The position numbers and the translations under genes are program-made. Positions 53,251-62,283 of a stretch of 64,000 nt of DNA are shown here, piece by piece. The notes beneath the pieces are model-generated. The model worked only from the letters and a program-made list of their open reading frames with translations, searched no databases and had not been told where the DNA came from. This DNA is from Pseudomonadota bacterium (GTDB lineage Bacteria; Pseudomonadota; Gammaproteobacteria; Burkholderiales; Burkholderiaceae_C). The stretch spans positions 1 through 64,000 of the forward strand of contig JAFEEH010000231.1 in the NCBI GenBank assembly GCA_018241185.1. The letters are read 5' to 3'. Position 1 is the stretch's first letter. The number at the start of each line of letters is the position of its first letter.

Positions 53251-53618
53251 GCCAGTACGGCCCCGCCCGAAAACGAGAAGAACGACAGGAAGAAGCTCGA
53301 TGCGGCGAATGCGATGGACAGTCCGAAGACGATCTGCACCAGCTTGCGGAACCCGCCCGATGTGTCGCCGAACGCGAGCGTCAGGCCTGTGGCGATGATG
53401 ATGATCACCGCCACGATGCGCGCCACCGGCCCTTGGATGGACTCGAGGATGGATTCCAGCGGCGCCTCCCAGGGCATGCTGGAACCGGCAGCGTGCGCGG
53501 GCAGCGCGACCGCGAGCAGCAATGCCACCATCAGCAACACCTGCAGCGCCAGACGTGCGCGCGCCGCTCGCACGGACTGGTGCACAGGAAGATTTGCGGA
53601 AAGGAACGAAGTCGTCAT
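53247..53618 (-). CDS. trbC: Conjugal transfer prepilin TrbC (VirB2-like)
   Basis: The 123-residue major pilin precursor. A long leader (to AHA, about residue 43) is followed by two hydrophobic segments (GPVARIVAVIIIIATGLTLA, FGLSIAFAASSFFLSFF) with the conserved FGDTSGGFRK turn between them. It overlaps trbB and trbD by 4 bp each. The start at MTTSFLS is fixed by that overlap. Confidence 0.92.
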   Translation of the reverse strand: MTTSFLSANLPVHQSVRAARARLALQVLLMVALLLAVALPAHAAGSSMPWEAPLESILESIQGPVARIVAVIIIIATGLTLAFGDTSGGFRKLVQIVFGLSIAFAASSFFLSFFSFSGGAVLA

Positions 53619-54649
53619 GGCGTTTCTCCTGGAACGGACGGTGAAGGGGGCGAAGGAAGCGATGGCAGCGGGGTGGGCGCCAGCTCGTGGTCGAGCCGGT
53701 AGCTGTTCCCGTCGAGGCCGGTGACGCGCGCGATGGCCTCGACACGCCGCGTGCGGCCACGCCCGGCGATGAAGACGATGACGTTGACGGTCTCGGCAAT
53801 GAGTGCGCGCGGCACGTTCATCGACACCTCCTGCACGAGCTGTTCGAGCCGCGTCAGCGCGCCGACGGGCGAGCCCGCATGCACGGTGGCGATGCCGCCG
53901 GGGTGGCCGGTGCCCCAGGCCTTGAGCAGGTCCAGCGCCTCGGGGCCGCGCACCTCGCCGACGACGATGCGGTCCGGCCGCAGGCGCAGCGTGGAGCGCA
54001 CCAGCTCGGTCATGCTGACGACGCCGGGACGGGTGCGCAGCGGCACGTGGTCGTGTGCCGTGCACTGCAGCTCCACCGTGTCTTCGAGCACGATCACGCG
54101 GTCGCCGGTGGCGGCCACCTCGTCGAGCAGCGCGTTGGCGAGCGTGGTCTTGCCGGTGCTGGTGCCTCCGGCGATCAGGATGTTCTGGCGATCACGCACG
54201 GCCGTGCGCAGGAACGCAGCCTGGTCGGCCGTCAGGATGCCGTCGACCACGTAGTCCTCCAGGCGGATCAGCGCGACGGCGCGTTTGCGCAGGGCGAAGA
54301 CCGGGCCCGGCGTGACGGGCGGCAGCGCACCCTCGAAGCGTTCGCCGGTCTCGGGCAGTTCCGCGGTCAGCAGCGGCTTGCCCGCGTGCACTTCGGCGCG
54401 CACGTGCGCAGCGATCAGGCGGATGATGCGTTCACCGTCCGCGGGCGAGAGCGTGACGCCCATCGGCGCGCGGCCGGTGCCCAGCCGGTCCAGCCACAGC
54501 GAGCCGTCGGGATTGAGCAGCACCTCGACCACGTCGGGGTCGGCGAGCGCCTGCGCGATCTCCGGCCCCATCGCCGTGCGCAGCATCCGGATGCGGCGAT
54601 CCAGCGCCAGCGAGGCCGGGGCCGCGGGCTTGGGCAGCGGCTCGGTCAT
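53615..54649 (-). CDS. trbB: Conjugal transfer ATPase TrbB (VirB11-like)
   Basis: A 344-residue hexameric secretion ATPase. Walker A is GGTSTGKT (161-168), followed by the Asp box VIVLEDTVELQC and Walker B LRPDRIVVGEVRG, then GHPGGIATVHAGSP. It is intact and overlaps its copG-like neighbour by 4 bp. Confidence 0.95.
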   Translation of the reverse strand: MTEPLPKPAAPASLALDRRIRMLRTAMGPEIAQALADPDVVEVLLNPDGSLWLDRLGTGRAPMGVTLSPADGERIIRLIAAHVRAEVHAGKPLLTAELPETGERFEGALPPVTPGPVFALRKRAVALIRLEDYVVDGILTADQAAFLRTAVRDRQNILIAGGTSTGKTTLANALLDEVAATGDRVIVLEDTVELQCTAHDHVPLRTRPGVVSMTELVRSTLRLRPDRIVVGEVRGPEALDLLKAWGTGHPGGIATVHAGSPVGALTRLEQLVQEVSMNVPRALIAETVNVIVFIAGRGRTRRVEAIARVTGLDGNSYRLDHELAPTPLPSLPSPPSPSVPGETP

Positions 54650-55140
54650 GGCGCAGTCTCCGGTTTGCTGTCGGCCGGGGTCGCCGGCCGATGGTCTCCC
54701 GCGGAAGCATCGAGCCCGAAGAACTGCCCGTCCTCCGGTTGGATCTCCTCGTACACGTCCTTGACCAGGCTGCGCCCGCGCAGCAGGTGGCGGCCGAGCT
54801 GTTCGATGAACTGCTCGAAGCGCGCGCGTCCCTGCGCGCGCGCCGCCTCCTGGTGCGCCTCGGGCACCGGCGTGCTGACGGTCAGGAAGTAGCGCACGAA
54901 CAGCGCCACGGTCTCGATCAGGATGTTCTGGTCGCGTTCGAGCTTGTCGAGCTGGCGCGAGAGGCGGTCCAGGCGCTTGCCGATGGCGGCCTCGCGCTGG
55001 TCGCCGCTGTCGGGCGAGAGGAACGACGACAGCGCGGCGGCGATGATCGAGGACTTGGACAGGCCCTTCATCGCGGCCAGCTCATCGAGCCGGCGCGCGT
55101 GGTCCCGCTCGATGAAGATGTTCAGTCGGGCGCGGCTCAT
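54646..55140 (-). CDS. CopG-like ribbon-helix-helix protein of the tra-trb operon
   Basis: A 164-residue protein. The N-terminus ARLNIFIERDHARRLDELAAMKGLSKSSIIAAAL is a ribbon-helix-helix DNA-binding fold; a coiled coil follows (LDRLSRQLDKLERDQNILIETVAL). Such a gene usually sits between traG and trbB in Tn4371-type elements and probably represses the operon. It overlaps both neighbours by 4 bp. Confidence 0.85.
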   Translation of the reverse strand: MSRARLNIFIERDHARRLDELAAMKGLSKSSIIAAALSSFLSPDSGDQREAAIGKRLDRLSRQLDKLERDQNILIETVALFVRYFLTVSTPVPEAHQEAARAQGRARFEQFIEQLGRHLLRGRSLVKDVYEEIQPEDGQFFGLDASAGDHRPATPADSKPETAP

Positions 55141-57182
55141 AGCGCGATCCCGTCGTCAGGGTCGAGCGCGGCCAGCCGCGCGGCGCGCTGCAGGCGCGGA
55201 TCGAGCTGCGTCGGCAAAAGCAGCGGCGCGTCGTCGTCATCGAGCATGCCGAGGTCGTCGGTGCCGGGTTCGGGCTGCGGCACGTAGCTCACCTCGTCCA
55301 GCTCGGGCTGCTGCTGCCGGCCGCCGTCATCCACGGCGACGACCTGGCCGGCAAGCGCCATGTCGAGGATGGGCGCGGCCAGCGGCGCCAGCCCACTCCA
55401 GTCGTCGTCCCGCACTGGCGGCGCATCTGCGTAGCGCCCGCCCGTGGCGAGCACCGGGGCCTTCTTCACGCGCTGCGTGAAGTTGCGGTCGAGGTAGTAG
55501 CGAATCTTGCGGGCACGGATGGGCGGATGGCCCGAGACCATCACCACGGCATCGTCGGGCGGCAGTTGCATCACTTCGCCGGGCGTGAGCAGCGGGCGCG
55601 CCGTCTCCTGGCGCGACACCATCAGGTGGCCCAGCCATGGTGCGAGCCGGTGCCCGGCATAGTTGCGCTGCGCGCGCAGCTCGGTGGCCGTACCCAGCGC
55701 ATCGGAGATGCGCTTGGCCGTGCGTTCGTCGTTGCTCGCGAACGCGATGCGGACGTGGCAGTTGTCCAGAATCGAGTGGTTCTGGCCGTAGGCCTTGTCG
55801 ATCTGATTGAGGGACTGGGCGATCAGGAAGGCGCGCAGGCCATAGCCCGCCATGAAGGCCAGGGCCGACTCGAAGAAGTCCAGGCGCCCGAGCGCCGGGA
55901 ACTCGTCGAGCATCAGCAGCAGCTTGTGCCTGCGCGCGATGCCATCGGAGCCATCAAGCGATTCGGTCAGGCGCCGGCCGACCTGGTTGAGGATCAGGCG
56001 GATCAGCGGCTTGGTGCGGCTGATGTCCGAGGGCGGCACGACCAGGTACAGCGACACCGGGTGCGCAGCCGAGATCAGGTCGGCGATGCGCCAGTCGCAG
56101 CGCGAGGTCACCTCGGCCACCGTGGGGTCACGGTAGAGGCCGAGGAAGGACATGGCAGTGGACAGCACGCCCGAGCGCTCGTTCTCGCTCTTGTTGAGCA
56201 CTTCGCGTGCGGCCGAGGCGACGACGGGATGCGGTGCCCCACCCTCTTCGTTCACGAGGTGCCGCGTCGTCATCATCCGGTGCAGCGTCACCTCGAAGGG
56301 GCATGCCGGGTCAGACAGGAAGTTCGCGACGCCGCGCAGGGTCTTGTCCTCGCCGGCGTAGAGCACGTGCAGGATGGCGCCCACCAGCAGCGCGTGGCTG
56401 GTCTTCTCCCAATGGTTGCGCCGCTCCAACGCGCCCTCGGGATCGACCAGGATGTCCGCGATGTTCTGCACGTCGCGCACCTCGTGCGTGCCGCGGCGGA
56501 CTTCGAGCAGCGGGTTGTAGGCGGCCGACCTCGGATCGGTGGGGTTGAACAGCAGGCAATGGGAGTAGCGGGCGCGCCAGCCAGCCGTGAGCGTCCAGTT
56601 CTCGCCCTTGATGTCGTGGATCACGGCCGAGCCCGGCCAGGACAGCAGGGTCGGTACCACCAGACCCACGCCCTTGCCCGAGCGCGTCGGCGCGAAGGCC
56701 ATCACGTGTTCGGGGCCGGCGTGCCGCAGGTAGCGCTCATCTTTCCCGCCGAGGAAGACGCCGGCGGGTTCGTGCAGGCCGGCCTTGCGGGTCTCGTCGT
56801 CCTCGGCCCAACGCGCGGAGCCGTAGGTGGTGACGCGGCGCGACAAGCGCGAGCGCCATATCGCCATGCCGATGGCCACCCCCGTTGCGAGCAGCCCGCT
56901 TCCCCCGGCGATGGCGCCGCCCCGAAAGAAGATGTCCGGTGCGTAGGCGTCGTACCAGTACCACCACTCGAACAGCTTCCAGGGGGCGTAGACCGGGAGG
57001 CCTGCCAAATTGGCCCACGCAGACCCCAGTCGTCCCTGATAACCAAGCGCATGGGCGGTCCACTGGGTAGCGCCCCACACACCGCCCAAGGTCACGCACA
57101 GGACCGCCGCGATCTGGCCGAGCAGGATGCCTGTTTGGATGTTCGATCCAGCACCTTCACCTGTTCCGTTTCGAAGAGCCAT
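55137..57182 (-). CDS. traG: Type IV coupling protein TraG (VirD4-like)
   Basis: The 681-residue coupling ATPase that delivers the relaxosome to the channel. Two or three N-terminal membrane helices (20-110) precede the ATPase domain with Walker A FAPTRSGKG (to about residue 171) and Walker B LLLMLDEFPALGR. The start at MALRNGTGEG follows GGGAG. First gene of the operon; its cognate relaxase is not in the window, so the module cannot transfer DNA alone. Confidence 0.94.
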   Translation of the reverse strand: MALRNGTGEGAGSNIQTGILLGQIAAVLCVTLGGVWGATQWTAHALGYQGRLGSAWANLAGLPVYAPWKLFEWWYWYDAYAPDIFFRGGAIAGGSGLLATGVAIGMAIWRSRLSRRVTTYGSARWAEDDETRKAGLHEPAGVFLGGKDERYLRHAGPEHVMAFAPTRSGKGVGLVVPTLLSWPGSAVIHDIKGENWTLTAGWRARYSHCLLFNPTDPRSAAYNPLLEVRRGTHEVRDVQNIADILVDPEGALERRNHWEKTSHALLVGAILHVLYAGEDKTLRGVANFLSDPACPFEVTLHRMMTTRHLVNEEGGAPHPVVASAAREVLNKSENERSGVLSTAMSFLGLYRDPTVAEVTSRCDWRIADLISAAHPVSLYLVVPPSDISRTKPLIRLILNQVGRRLTESLDGSDGIARRHKLLLMLDEFPALGRLDFFESALAFMAGYGLRAFLIAQSLNQIDKAYGQNHSILDNCHVRIAFASNDERTAKRISDALGTATELRAQRNYAGHRLAPWLGHLMVSRQETARPLLTPGEVMQLPPDDAVVMVSGHPPIRARKIRYYLDRNFTQRVKKAPVLATGGRYADAPPVRDDDWSGLAPLAAPILDMALAGQVVAVDDGGRQQQPELDEVSYVPQPEPGTDDLGMLDDDDAPLLLPTQLDPRLQRAARLAALDPDDGIAL

Positions 57183-57703
57183 CTCCCAGGTTCCCTTCAG
57201 CGCAGCTGCGCCATGCGTCCGCGCACCCCCATGGCGCGCATGACACGAGTCTGGAATCGATGTGCCGCGCGGTACACCCACGTCAGCGTAGCTCAGCGAA
57301 GGCTGGCGGAGACTTCGTACGAGAACGCAGGTTTGCTACCGGAATTCCAGTGGCCGAGGCCAAGAAGCCCCAGCATCTCGACCCATAAGCATCCGCAACC
57401 CAGGCGCCGGTGTCCAAGGGCGATGATGCAGACCACGCATGCAGCGAATCCGATGCGCGTAACGATCATGACAAGTGATGACGGGACAAAAAGCGTTCCG
57501 CGCGGCCAGGTGATTCCCCCGCCAATGTTTGCGCAGCTCGTCCACGACTATGTACGCAGCAGCCAGCTGCGCGACCCCTGTAACTGCGAGATGGCTGATA
57601 ACTGCTTAGCGTCGCGGCGATGGTTGGCACATATGACGTACGCGAGGCCGCTGAACTCATCGCTCACCAAAGAAGCAGCATGCACTGGCCCATGCCTGCA
57701 AGA
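57183..57703. other. Gap upstream of traG; no confident gene
   Basis: A 521-bp stretch where Tn4371-type elements would continue toward relaxase and regulatory genes. I see only short frames. One on the - strand (57293-57469, 58 codons) reads as a hydrophobic Cys/Gly-rich peptide (RIGFAACVVCIIALG) but has no ribosome site. The traG promoter should lie near 57190-57290. The region may be the scar where the rest of the element was lost. Confidence 0.5.
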
Positions 57704-58591
57704 TCAGGACAATGTGCGGACGTAGGCAAGAAAGCGCTGCAGCGGCTCAGAGAGACCGAAGCGCTGGTGTTTGTGCAAAACGAAGGTGGTGATGTGCTCT
57801 TCCTCAGCGAGCGGGAGTGCGAGCACGTCACTGCGCCGCAATGTCTGTGCGTGCCCTTCGTCACCCAGCCCAACGCCCGCGCCGGCCGCTATACGGGTCA
57901 CGTAGCCCGACAGGGTGCATGCCTCGCCCGCGAAAGTAACGCGATCGATGTACTTCCGTACGATGGTCCGCATCTGCCAAAGCAGGCCAGGCAGGCGCTC
58001 CTGGTTGCAGGACAGCAGGGGAAACGCCAGCAAGTCTGACAGGGAGACGACCTTCCGATTTACCAATTGATGGCTATGCGGCAGCACGGCCATGAGCCGA
58101 TAGCGCCATGCAGGCGCTTGAGCGATGGCATCGTCGTCGGCAACACCGAAGGAAAAGCCGATATCGACCTCTTCGCTCTTAAGTGCGCCGAGCAGTTCGC
58201 CGGCCCGCAATTCCAACAACTCCAGTGGCACTTGAGGCGCAACGCTATGCCAACCGCTGAGGCACTCGGATAGCTTGGGTTGAGCAATGCCATCTGCAAC
58301 GCCGACGCGCAGCGGCGGTTGGTACAAAGCATGTGTCTGGCGGACATTTCGCTTGACGCGCTCAAGCCGGATCAAGAGCTTACGTGCCTCTCTCAGCAAC
58401 CTCACTCCAGCCGGCGTCAGTTGCAGCGTGCGTGGCAGCCGAACGAACAAGGGCGCACCCAACTGCTCCTCAAGATCACGGACAGAGCGCGACAGCGAGG
58501 TTTGATCGATGTGGATTCGCTCAGCAGCGCGGCGAAAATTCAGATCCTCGGCGACGGCGATGAAGTACCGAAAATGTCTCAGTTCGATCAC
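57704..58591 (-). CDS. LysR-family transcriptional regulator
   Basis: A 295-residue LTTR. The N-terminal HTH reads IELRHFRYFIAVAEDLNFRRAAERIHIDQTSLSRSVRDLEEQLG, followed by the linker helix and a substrate-binding domain (LRVGVADGIAQPKLSECLSG). I chose the GTG at (V)IELRHF, the family's usual beginning; another GTG lies seven codons upstream. It is separated from the aldehyde dehydrogenase gene by about 30 bp on the same strand, downstream of it, so it may be cotranscribed with and regulate the ALDH/Bug divergent promoter. Confidence 0.88.
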   Translation of the reverse strand: MIELRHFRYFIAVAEDLNFRRAAERIHIDQTSLSRSVRDLEEQLGAPLFVRLPRTLQLTPAGVRLLREARKLLIRLERVKRNVRQTHALYQPPLRVGVADGIAQPKLSECLSGWHSVAPQVPLELLELRAGELLGALKSEEVDIGFSFGVADDDAIAQAPAWRYRLMAVLPHSHQLVNRKVVSLSDLLAFPLLSCNQERLPGLLWQMRTIVRKYIDRVTFAGEACTLSGYVTRIAAGAGVGLGDEGHAQTLRRSDVLALPLAEEEHITTFVLHKHQRFGLSEPLQRFLAYVRTLS

Positions 58592-58620
58592 TTTGCGATA
58601 CCTCGTCTTCACCGAACGCG

Positions 58621-60081
58621 CTACCGCGACGGTGGCCAGGTCGGCCGGATTTCTGTGCTTCCAGATGGAATACGCAAGGCCTTGCTATAGCTATATTCAT
58701 CCATGGTCTGCGCCGAGTGTTCGCGACCGTAGCCACTCGCTTTTGTGCCGCCGAACGGGGTCCCAGCCATGCGCCTGCGGTAGTTGTTGATATAGACGAT
58801 GCCGGCTTCGATTTCGCGAGCGACCCGCAGAGCACGCTGCTGATCGCGTGTATAGACCGCCGCCACTAGGCCGAAGTCCGTTCCATTGGCCAGTTGGACG
58901 CCTTCGGATTCGCTGGCGAAGGTCGTCACGCAGGCGACGGGACCAAAGATTTCTTCTTTGAAGGCCGCCATGTGCGGGGCCACTCCAATCAGGATCGTCG
59001 GTGCGACAAAGAAGCCGTCCAGATTTTCAGGCGCGGCGGGAAGCTTTGCTTGCGCGGCCACGGTAGCGCCGTCCGCTTGGGCTCGTTCGATGTGTGCCAG
59101 CACGCGGTCCTTTTGGGCTCGACTGACCAGGGGGCCGACGTCGGTATTCGGATCGAGCGGACACCCGACATTCAACTTCTTTACGGCAGCGGAGAACTTC
59201 TCGATGAATGCCTCGGCCAAGGAGGCGTGGACAAGCAGGCGCGATGCCGCTGTGCACGCTTCCCCCTTGTTGAAGTAGCTCGCCTCCACGCAATCTGCTA
59301 CTACACGATCCAGATCGGCGTCTTCGAAGACCAGCACTGGATTCTTGCCGCCCAGTTCCAAGAGAACAGGCGTGTGTCTTGCCGCCGCAGCTTGCAGGAC
59401 AGCGGTGCCCGCACCAGGAGATCCCGTAAACGATATCTTTCGCACCAGCGGGTGCGTTGTGAGGGCGATGCCCACCTCCGGACCTCTGCCAGGAACGATG
59501 TGGATGACGTCGTTCGGAAGAATGTCCGTCAAGATGTCGACGATGCGCATGGCGGTAAGCGGCGCCTGCTCGCCCGGCTTGAACACAATAGTGTTCCCGG
59601 CGGCAAGCGCAGGCGCCGCCTTGGCGCCGAGGTGGACCGGTGGCCAATTGAACGGGAGAATTCCGGCGACGACACCGTAGGGTTCTCTGACGGTGGCGGT
59701 GTACATGTCGCCCCCATCCGAAAAAGAGCCTGACAGGCGCTCCGCCTGACCCGCGAAGAACTCGAACGACCAGACCAAGCTGGCGAGATCGCCCTGAAGT
59801 GCATCTCGGGCCGGCTTTCCATTCTCCCTGGCGAGCAGGCGGGCGAGGTCGTTGGCTTCCTCCGCGAGCACTGCGGCGGCTTTGCGCAGGTACTTGGCTC
59901 GCTCTGCTCCACTGAGCTTTCTCCACTCTCCGAACGCGGCATGCGCCGCGCGAACGGCCGCATCAACTTCCTGGTGGCCACCCCCCTGAATGACCGACAG
60001 CGGCCGACCCGTCGTGCTTTCTTCGACGACGAATCGATGGTTCTCTTCATTTGAAGACCAACGGCTTCGCAAAACCTCCAT
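58621..60081 (-). CDS. NAD(P)+-dependent aldehyde dehydrogenase
   Basis: A 486-residue ALDH-superfamily enzyme. The catalytic set is complete: N145 in PFNWP, K168 in VFKPGEQAP, E242 in LELGGKNP and C276 in NKGEACTAAS; also EIFGPVACV and GGTKASGYGRE. The preferred substrate (aromatic or aliphatic aldehyde) cannot be read. It is divergent from the Bug-protein gene across a 124-bp promoter region with an operator-like palindrome just upstream of its ribosome site. Confidence 0.92.
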   Translation of the reverse strand: MEVLRSRWSSNEENHRFVVEESTTGRPLSVIQGGGHQEVDAAVRAAHAAFGEWRKLSGAERAKYLRKAAAVLAEEANDLARLLARENGKPARDALQGDLASLVWSFEFFAGQAERLSGSFSDGGDMYTATVREPYGVVAGILPFNWPPVHLGAKAAPALAAGNTIVFKPGEQAPLTAMRIVDILTDILPNDVIHIVPGRGPEVGIALTTHPLVRKISFTGSPGAGTAVLQAAAARHTPVLLELGGKNPVLVFEDADLDRVVADCVEASYFNKGEACTAASRLLVHASLAEAFIEKFSAAVKKLNVGCPLDPNTDVGPLVSRAQKDRVLAHIERAQADGATVAAQAKLPAAPENLDGFFVAPTILIGVAPHMAAFKEEIFGPVACVTTFASESEGVQLANGTDFGLVAAVYTRDQQRALRVAREIEAGIVYINNYRRRMAGTPFGGTKASGYGREHSAQTMDEYSYSKALRIPSGSTEIRPTWPPSR

Positions 60082-60092
60082 TGAGACTCTCC

Positions 60093-60110
60093 TTACCCGG
60101 CATCGGGTAA
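60093..60110. promoter_or_regulatory. Operator-like inverted repeat at the ALDH promoter
   Basis: TTACCCG-GCAT-CGGGTAA, a perfect 7-bp dyad with a 4-base spacer, ends 12 bp before the ALDH start codon and abuts the AAGGAG ribosome site. It is a plausible operator for the neighbouring LysR or TetR regulator; binding is inferred only. Confidence 0.45.
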
Positions 60111-60205
60111 CTGATTGAACAACTGTTTTGAACTAGTGTATCATAACCAACATAACCTCCTTTTTTGGCACTCGGAGGGCGACAAACAATCAAATGGAGA
60201 CAACC

Positions 60206-61168
60206 ATGGGTCAAATCGGCTGCGCTCTGCGGGGGCTTCTTCTCCTGCTGACATTGGTGCCCACGCTAGCATTCGCACAGTGGCCGGACCGGCCCATACG
60301 TGTCGTTCTGGGCGGCTCTGCGGGGGGGCCGCCGGACGCGTTCGCACGCATCTATGCGGAGCAGCTTTCCCAGACGCTCGGAGTTCCCATCGTCGTTGAG
60401 AATCGGACGGGCGCAACCGGCAACATCGCACAGGATGCGGTGGCGAAGGCTGCGAGCGACGGCAACACACTGTTGTATGCCATCGCCAATTCCTTTACCA
60501 CGCATCCTTACCTGTTTACCAAGCTGCCTTTCAACTCCGACCGAGATTTCGCTCCCATCGCCCCGGTCGTTTCACAAGGCTTGTTTCTCGTGGTGAACAA
60601 TGAATTTCCGGCGAAGAATCTCGCGGAACTCATCGCGCTTGTCCGCGCCAAGCCCGACACGGTGGCATATGCGTCCTACGGCCAGGGAGGCTTTCCACAC
60701 CTTTTCATGGAAATGCTCATCGACAGTGAGAAGCTGCGCATGACGCATGTGCCCTATCGCACTTCGGCAATTCCAGACGTCATTGGCAACCAAGTGCCTA
60801 TGGTGATCGAGCCGGCCGCGTCTGCCATCCCAATGATCAAGGCGGGAAAAGTTCGCGCGATCGCGTTCACGGCGGAGAAGCGGCACCCTGCGCTACCGGA
60901 CGTACCCACGTTCTCCGAGACGCACAAGAACCTGGTGCTGACGGCGTGGCATGGCTTTTGGGCACCCGCAGGGACGCCGGCGAACGTCATTGCGCGCCTC
61001 AATCGCGAGCTGACGACGGCCAGCCGCCGCCCGGATGTCCAGAAGCGCATCCGCGATCTCTACTGCGAACCGCTGGAGGGAACGCCCGAGGCCATGGCGG
61101 CCATGGTAAAGCGGGACCAGGCAACTTGGAGCGCGGTGATCAAGTCCCGCAACATCAAGCTGGACTGA
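60206..61168 (+). CDS. Bug-family (TctC-like) periplasmic solute-binding protein
   Basis: A 320-residue extracytoplasmic binding protein: signal to AFA, then QWPDRPIRVVLGGSAGGPPD, NRTGATGNIAQDAVAKA, and LPDVPTFSETHKNLVLTAWHGFWAPAGTP, the hallmarks of the Bug family enlarged in Burkholderiales. The ligand is likely a carboxylate. I preferred the ATG with GGAGA six bases upstream over an in-frame ATG four codons earlier. No TctAB membrane partners are nearby. The amidohydrolase gene starts 2 bp after the stop. Confidence 0.9.
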   Translation: MGQIGCALRGLLLLLTLVPTLAFAQWPDRPIRVVLGGSAGGPPDAFARIYAEQLSQTLGVPIVVENRTGATGNIAQDAVAKAASDGNTLLYAIANSFTTHPYLFTKLPFNSDRDFAPIAPVVSQGLFLVVNNEFPAKNLAELIALVRAKPDTVAYASYGQGGFPHLFMEMLIDSEKLRMTHVPYRTSAIPDVIGNQVPMVIEPAASAIPMIKAGKVRAIAFTAEKRHPALPDVPTFSETHKNLVLTAWHGFWAPAGTPANVIARLNRELTTASRRPDVQKRIRDLYCEPLEGTPEAMAAMVKRDQATWSAVIKSRNIKLD

Positions 61169-61170
61169 GC

Positions 61171-62283
61171 GTGCTGCACACCTGCACGCCCTACTGCCGA
61201 CACGAACCGTCGGTACCACGTCCGCGCGCAGATAGTCAGCGGCACTTCACCGTGGACTTCCATTGCCATGCGCTAACGCCCGGCGTGGAAGCACTCGTGG
61301 CGGGCACGCCTCAAAAGCGCGGTGAACGCGCGCTACAGGAGAGACTGCTCGGCGCCGCGTCGCTGCGTCACAACCAGGACGTCCTCATCCCACCAGTGCT
61401 GCGAAGGATGACCACGGTCGAGGATCGTTTGAGCGACATGGACGCCATGGGGGTTGATCTCCAGGTCGTCAGCCCTTCGCCGTCGCAATACTATTACTGG
61501 GCGGAGGAGGCACTGGCCGAGGAGATCGTCCGGGTCCAGAACGAGAACATCGCGACCCTCTGCGCTTTCGCGCCAAGCCGTCTCCAAGGCCTGGGAACCG
61601 TATCGCTGCAGCATCCGCTGCTTGCGGCTGCGCAGGCGGAATTCGCGGTTCGAAAACTCGGATTGCGCGGTATCGAGATATCGAGCAACGCCGGTGGTAT
61701 GGAGCTTGCCGATCCGCGGCTGGGGCCCTTTTGGCGAGCCGTGAATACTCTGGGATGCATCGTCTTTCTCCACCCCTTGGGCACCTCGCTTGGCGAGCGC
61801 GTCAATACCCACTACCTCTCCAACCTGATTGGGCAGCCACTGGAGACCACTATCGCGCTCAGTAAGCTGATCTTCGACGGTGTGCTCGACCGTCATCCCG
61901 ACATCAAGCTCATCGCGGCGCACGGCGGCGGGTATTTGCCTTCGTACATGGGACGGACGGAGCATGGCAGCCTTGTGCGCCCGGAGGCCGGCGCAGGTCT
62001 GGCGCACTCACCCTCGGTCTACCTGCGCCGGATCTGGTACGACATCGTGGTCCACGATCCAGGCATCGTTCGGCATCTGATCGATACGGTCGGTGCCTCG
62101 CAGTTGGTGGTCGGAACGGACTATCCCTTCGACATGGGGCAGTACGACGTGCATGCGTTCCTCGCCGCGGTCCCCAACATCTCGGAGGTAGAGCGGAAGC
62201 AAATCCTTGGCGAAAATGCGGCGTGCCTTCTGGCCTGCGAGATTAGAGGTGATCCCGTTCGAAAAGGGCGCGGGAGCGTTTGA
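61171..62283 (+). CDS. ACMSD-type amidohydrolase (amidohydrolase 2 family), C-terminus possibly altered
   Basis: A 370-residue metal-dependent (beta/alpha)8 enzyme of the ACMSD/gamma-resorcylate decarboxylase group. Metal motifs: DFHCHAL (H31, H33), IAAHGGGYLPSYMGR, and the acidic VVGTDYPFDMG. It is likely a decarboxylase or hydrolase of an aromatic or ring-cleavage acid. The GTG start is 2 bp after the upstream stop, so translation is coupled. Its last ~20 residues (IRGDPVRKGRGSV) are unlike the family and run directly into a fragment of another gene, suggesting a deletion join. Confidence 0.85.
   Translation: MLHTCTPYCRHEPSVPRPRADSQRHFTVDFHCHALTPGVEALVAGTPQKRGERALQERLLGAASLRHNQDVLIPPVLRRMTTVEDRLSDMDAMGVDLQVVSPSPSQYYYWAEEALAEEIVRVQNENIATLCAFAPSRLQGLGTVSLQHPLLAAAQAEFAVRKLGLRGIEISSNAGGMELADPRLGPFWRAVNTLGCIVFLHPLGTSLGERVNTHYLSNLIGQPLETTIALSKLIFDGVLDRHPDIKLIAAHGGGYLPSYMGRTEHGSLVRPEAGAGLAHSPSVYLRRIWYDIVVHDPGIVRHLIDTVGASQLVVGTDYPFDMGQYDVHAFLAAVPNISEVERKQILGENAACLLACEIRGDPVRKGRGSV

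Larger units (their letters stand above)
24184..57182. mobile_element. Putative genomic island/ICE fragment with defence cargo and tra-trb operon
   Basis: The left border is proposed at the tRNA fragment. The interior carries a PT-type defence locus, accessory genes and a complete mating-pair-formation operon. No chromosomal short repeats were seen here, unlike 1-24 kb, and GC content varies sharply within it. The right border is not defined; no second tRNA-end copy, integrase or relaxase was seen up to 64 kb. The element may be truncated, or two adjacent elements may be present. Confidence 0.5.

Noticed and set aside
57293-57469. A small hydrophobic gene upstream of traG
   Set aside because: No ribosome site, unusual Cys/Trp content and no known counterpart; kept only as a remark in the gap entry.
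24184-57703. CRISPR array or cas genes in the defence island
   Set aside because: No regularly spaced direct repeats and no Cas-like proteins were seen.
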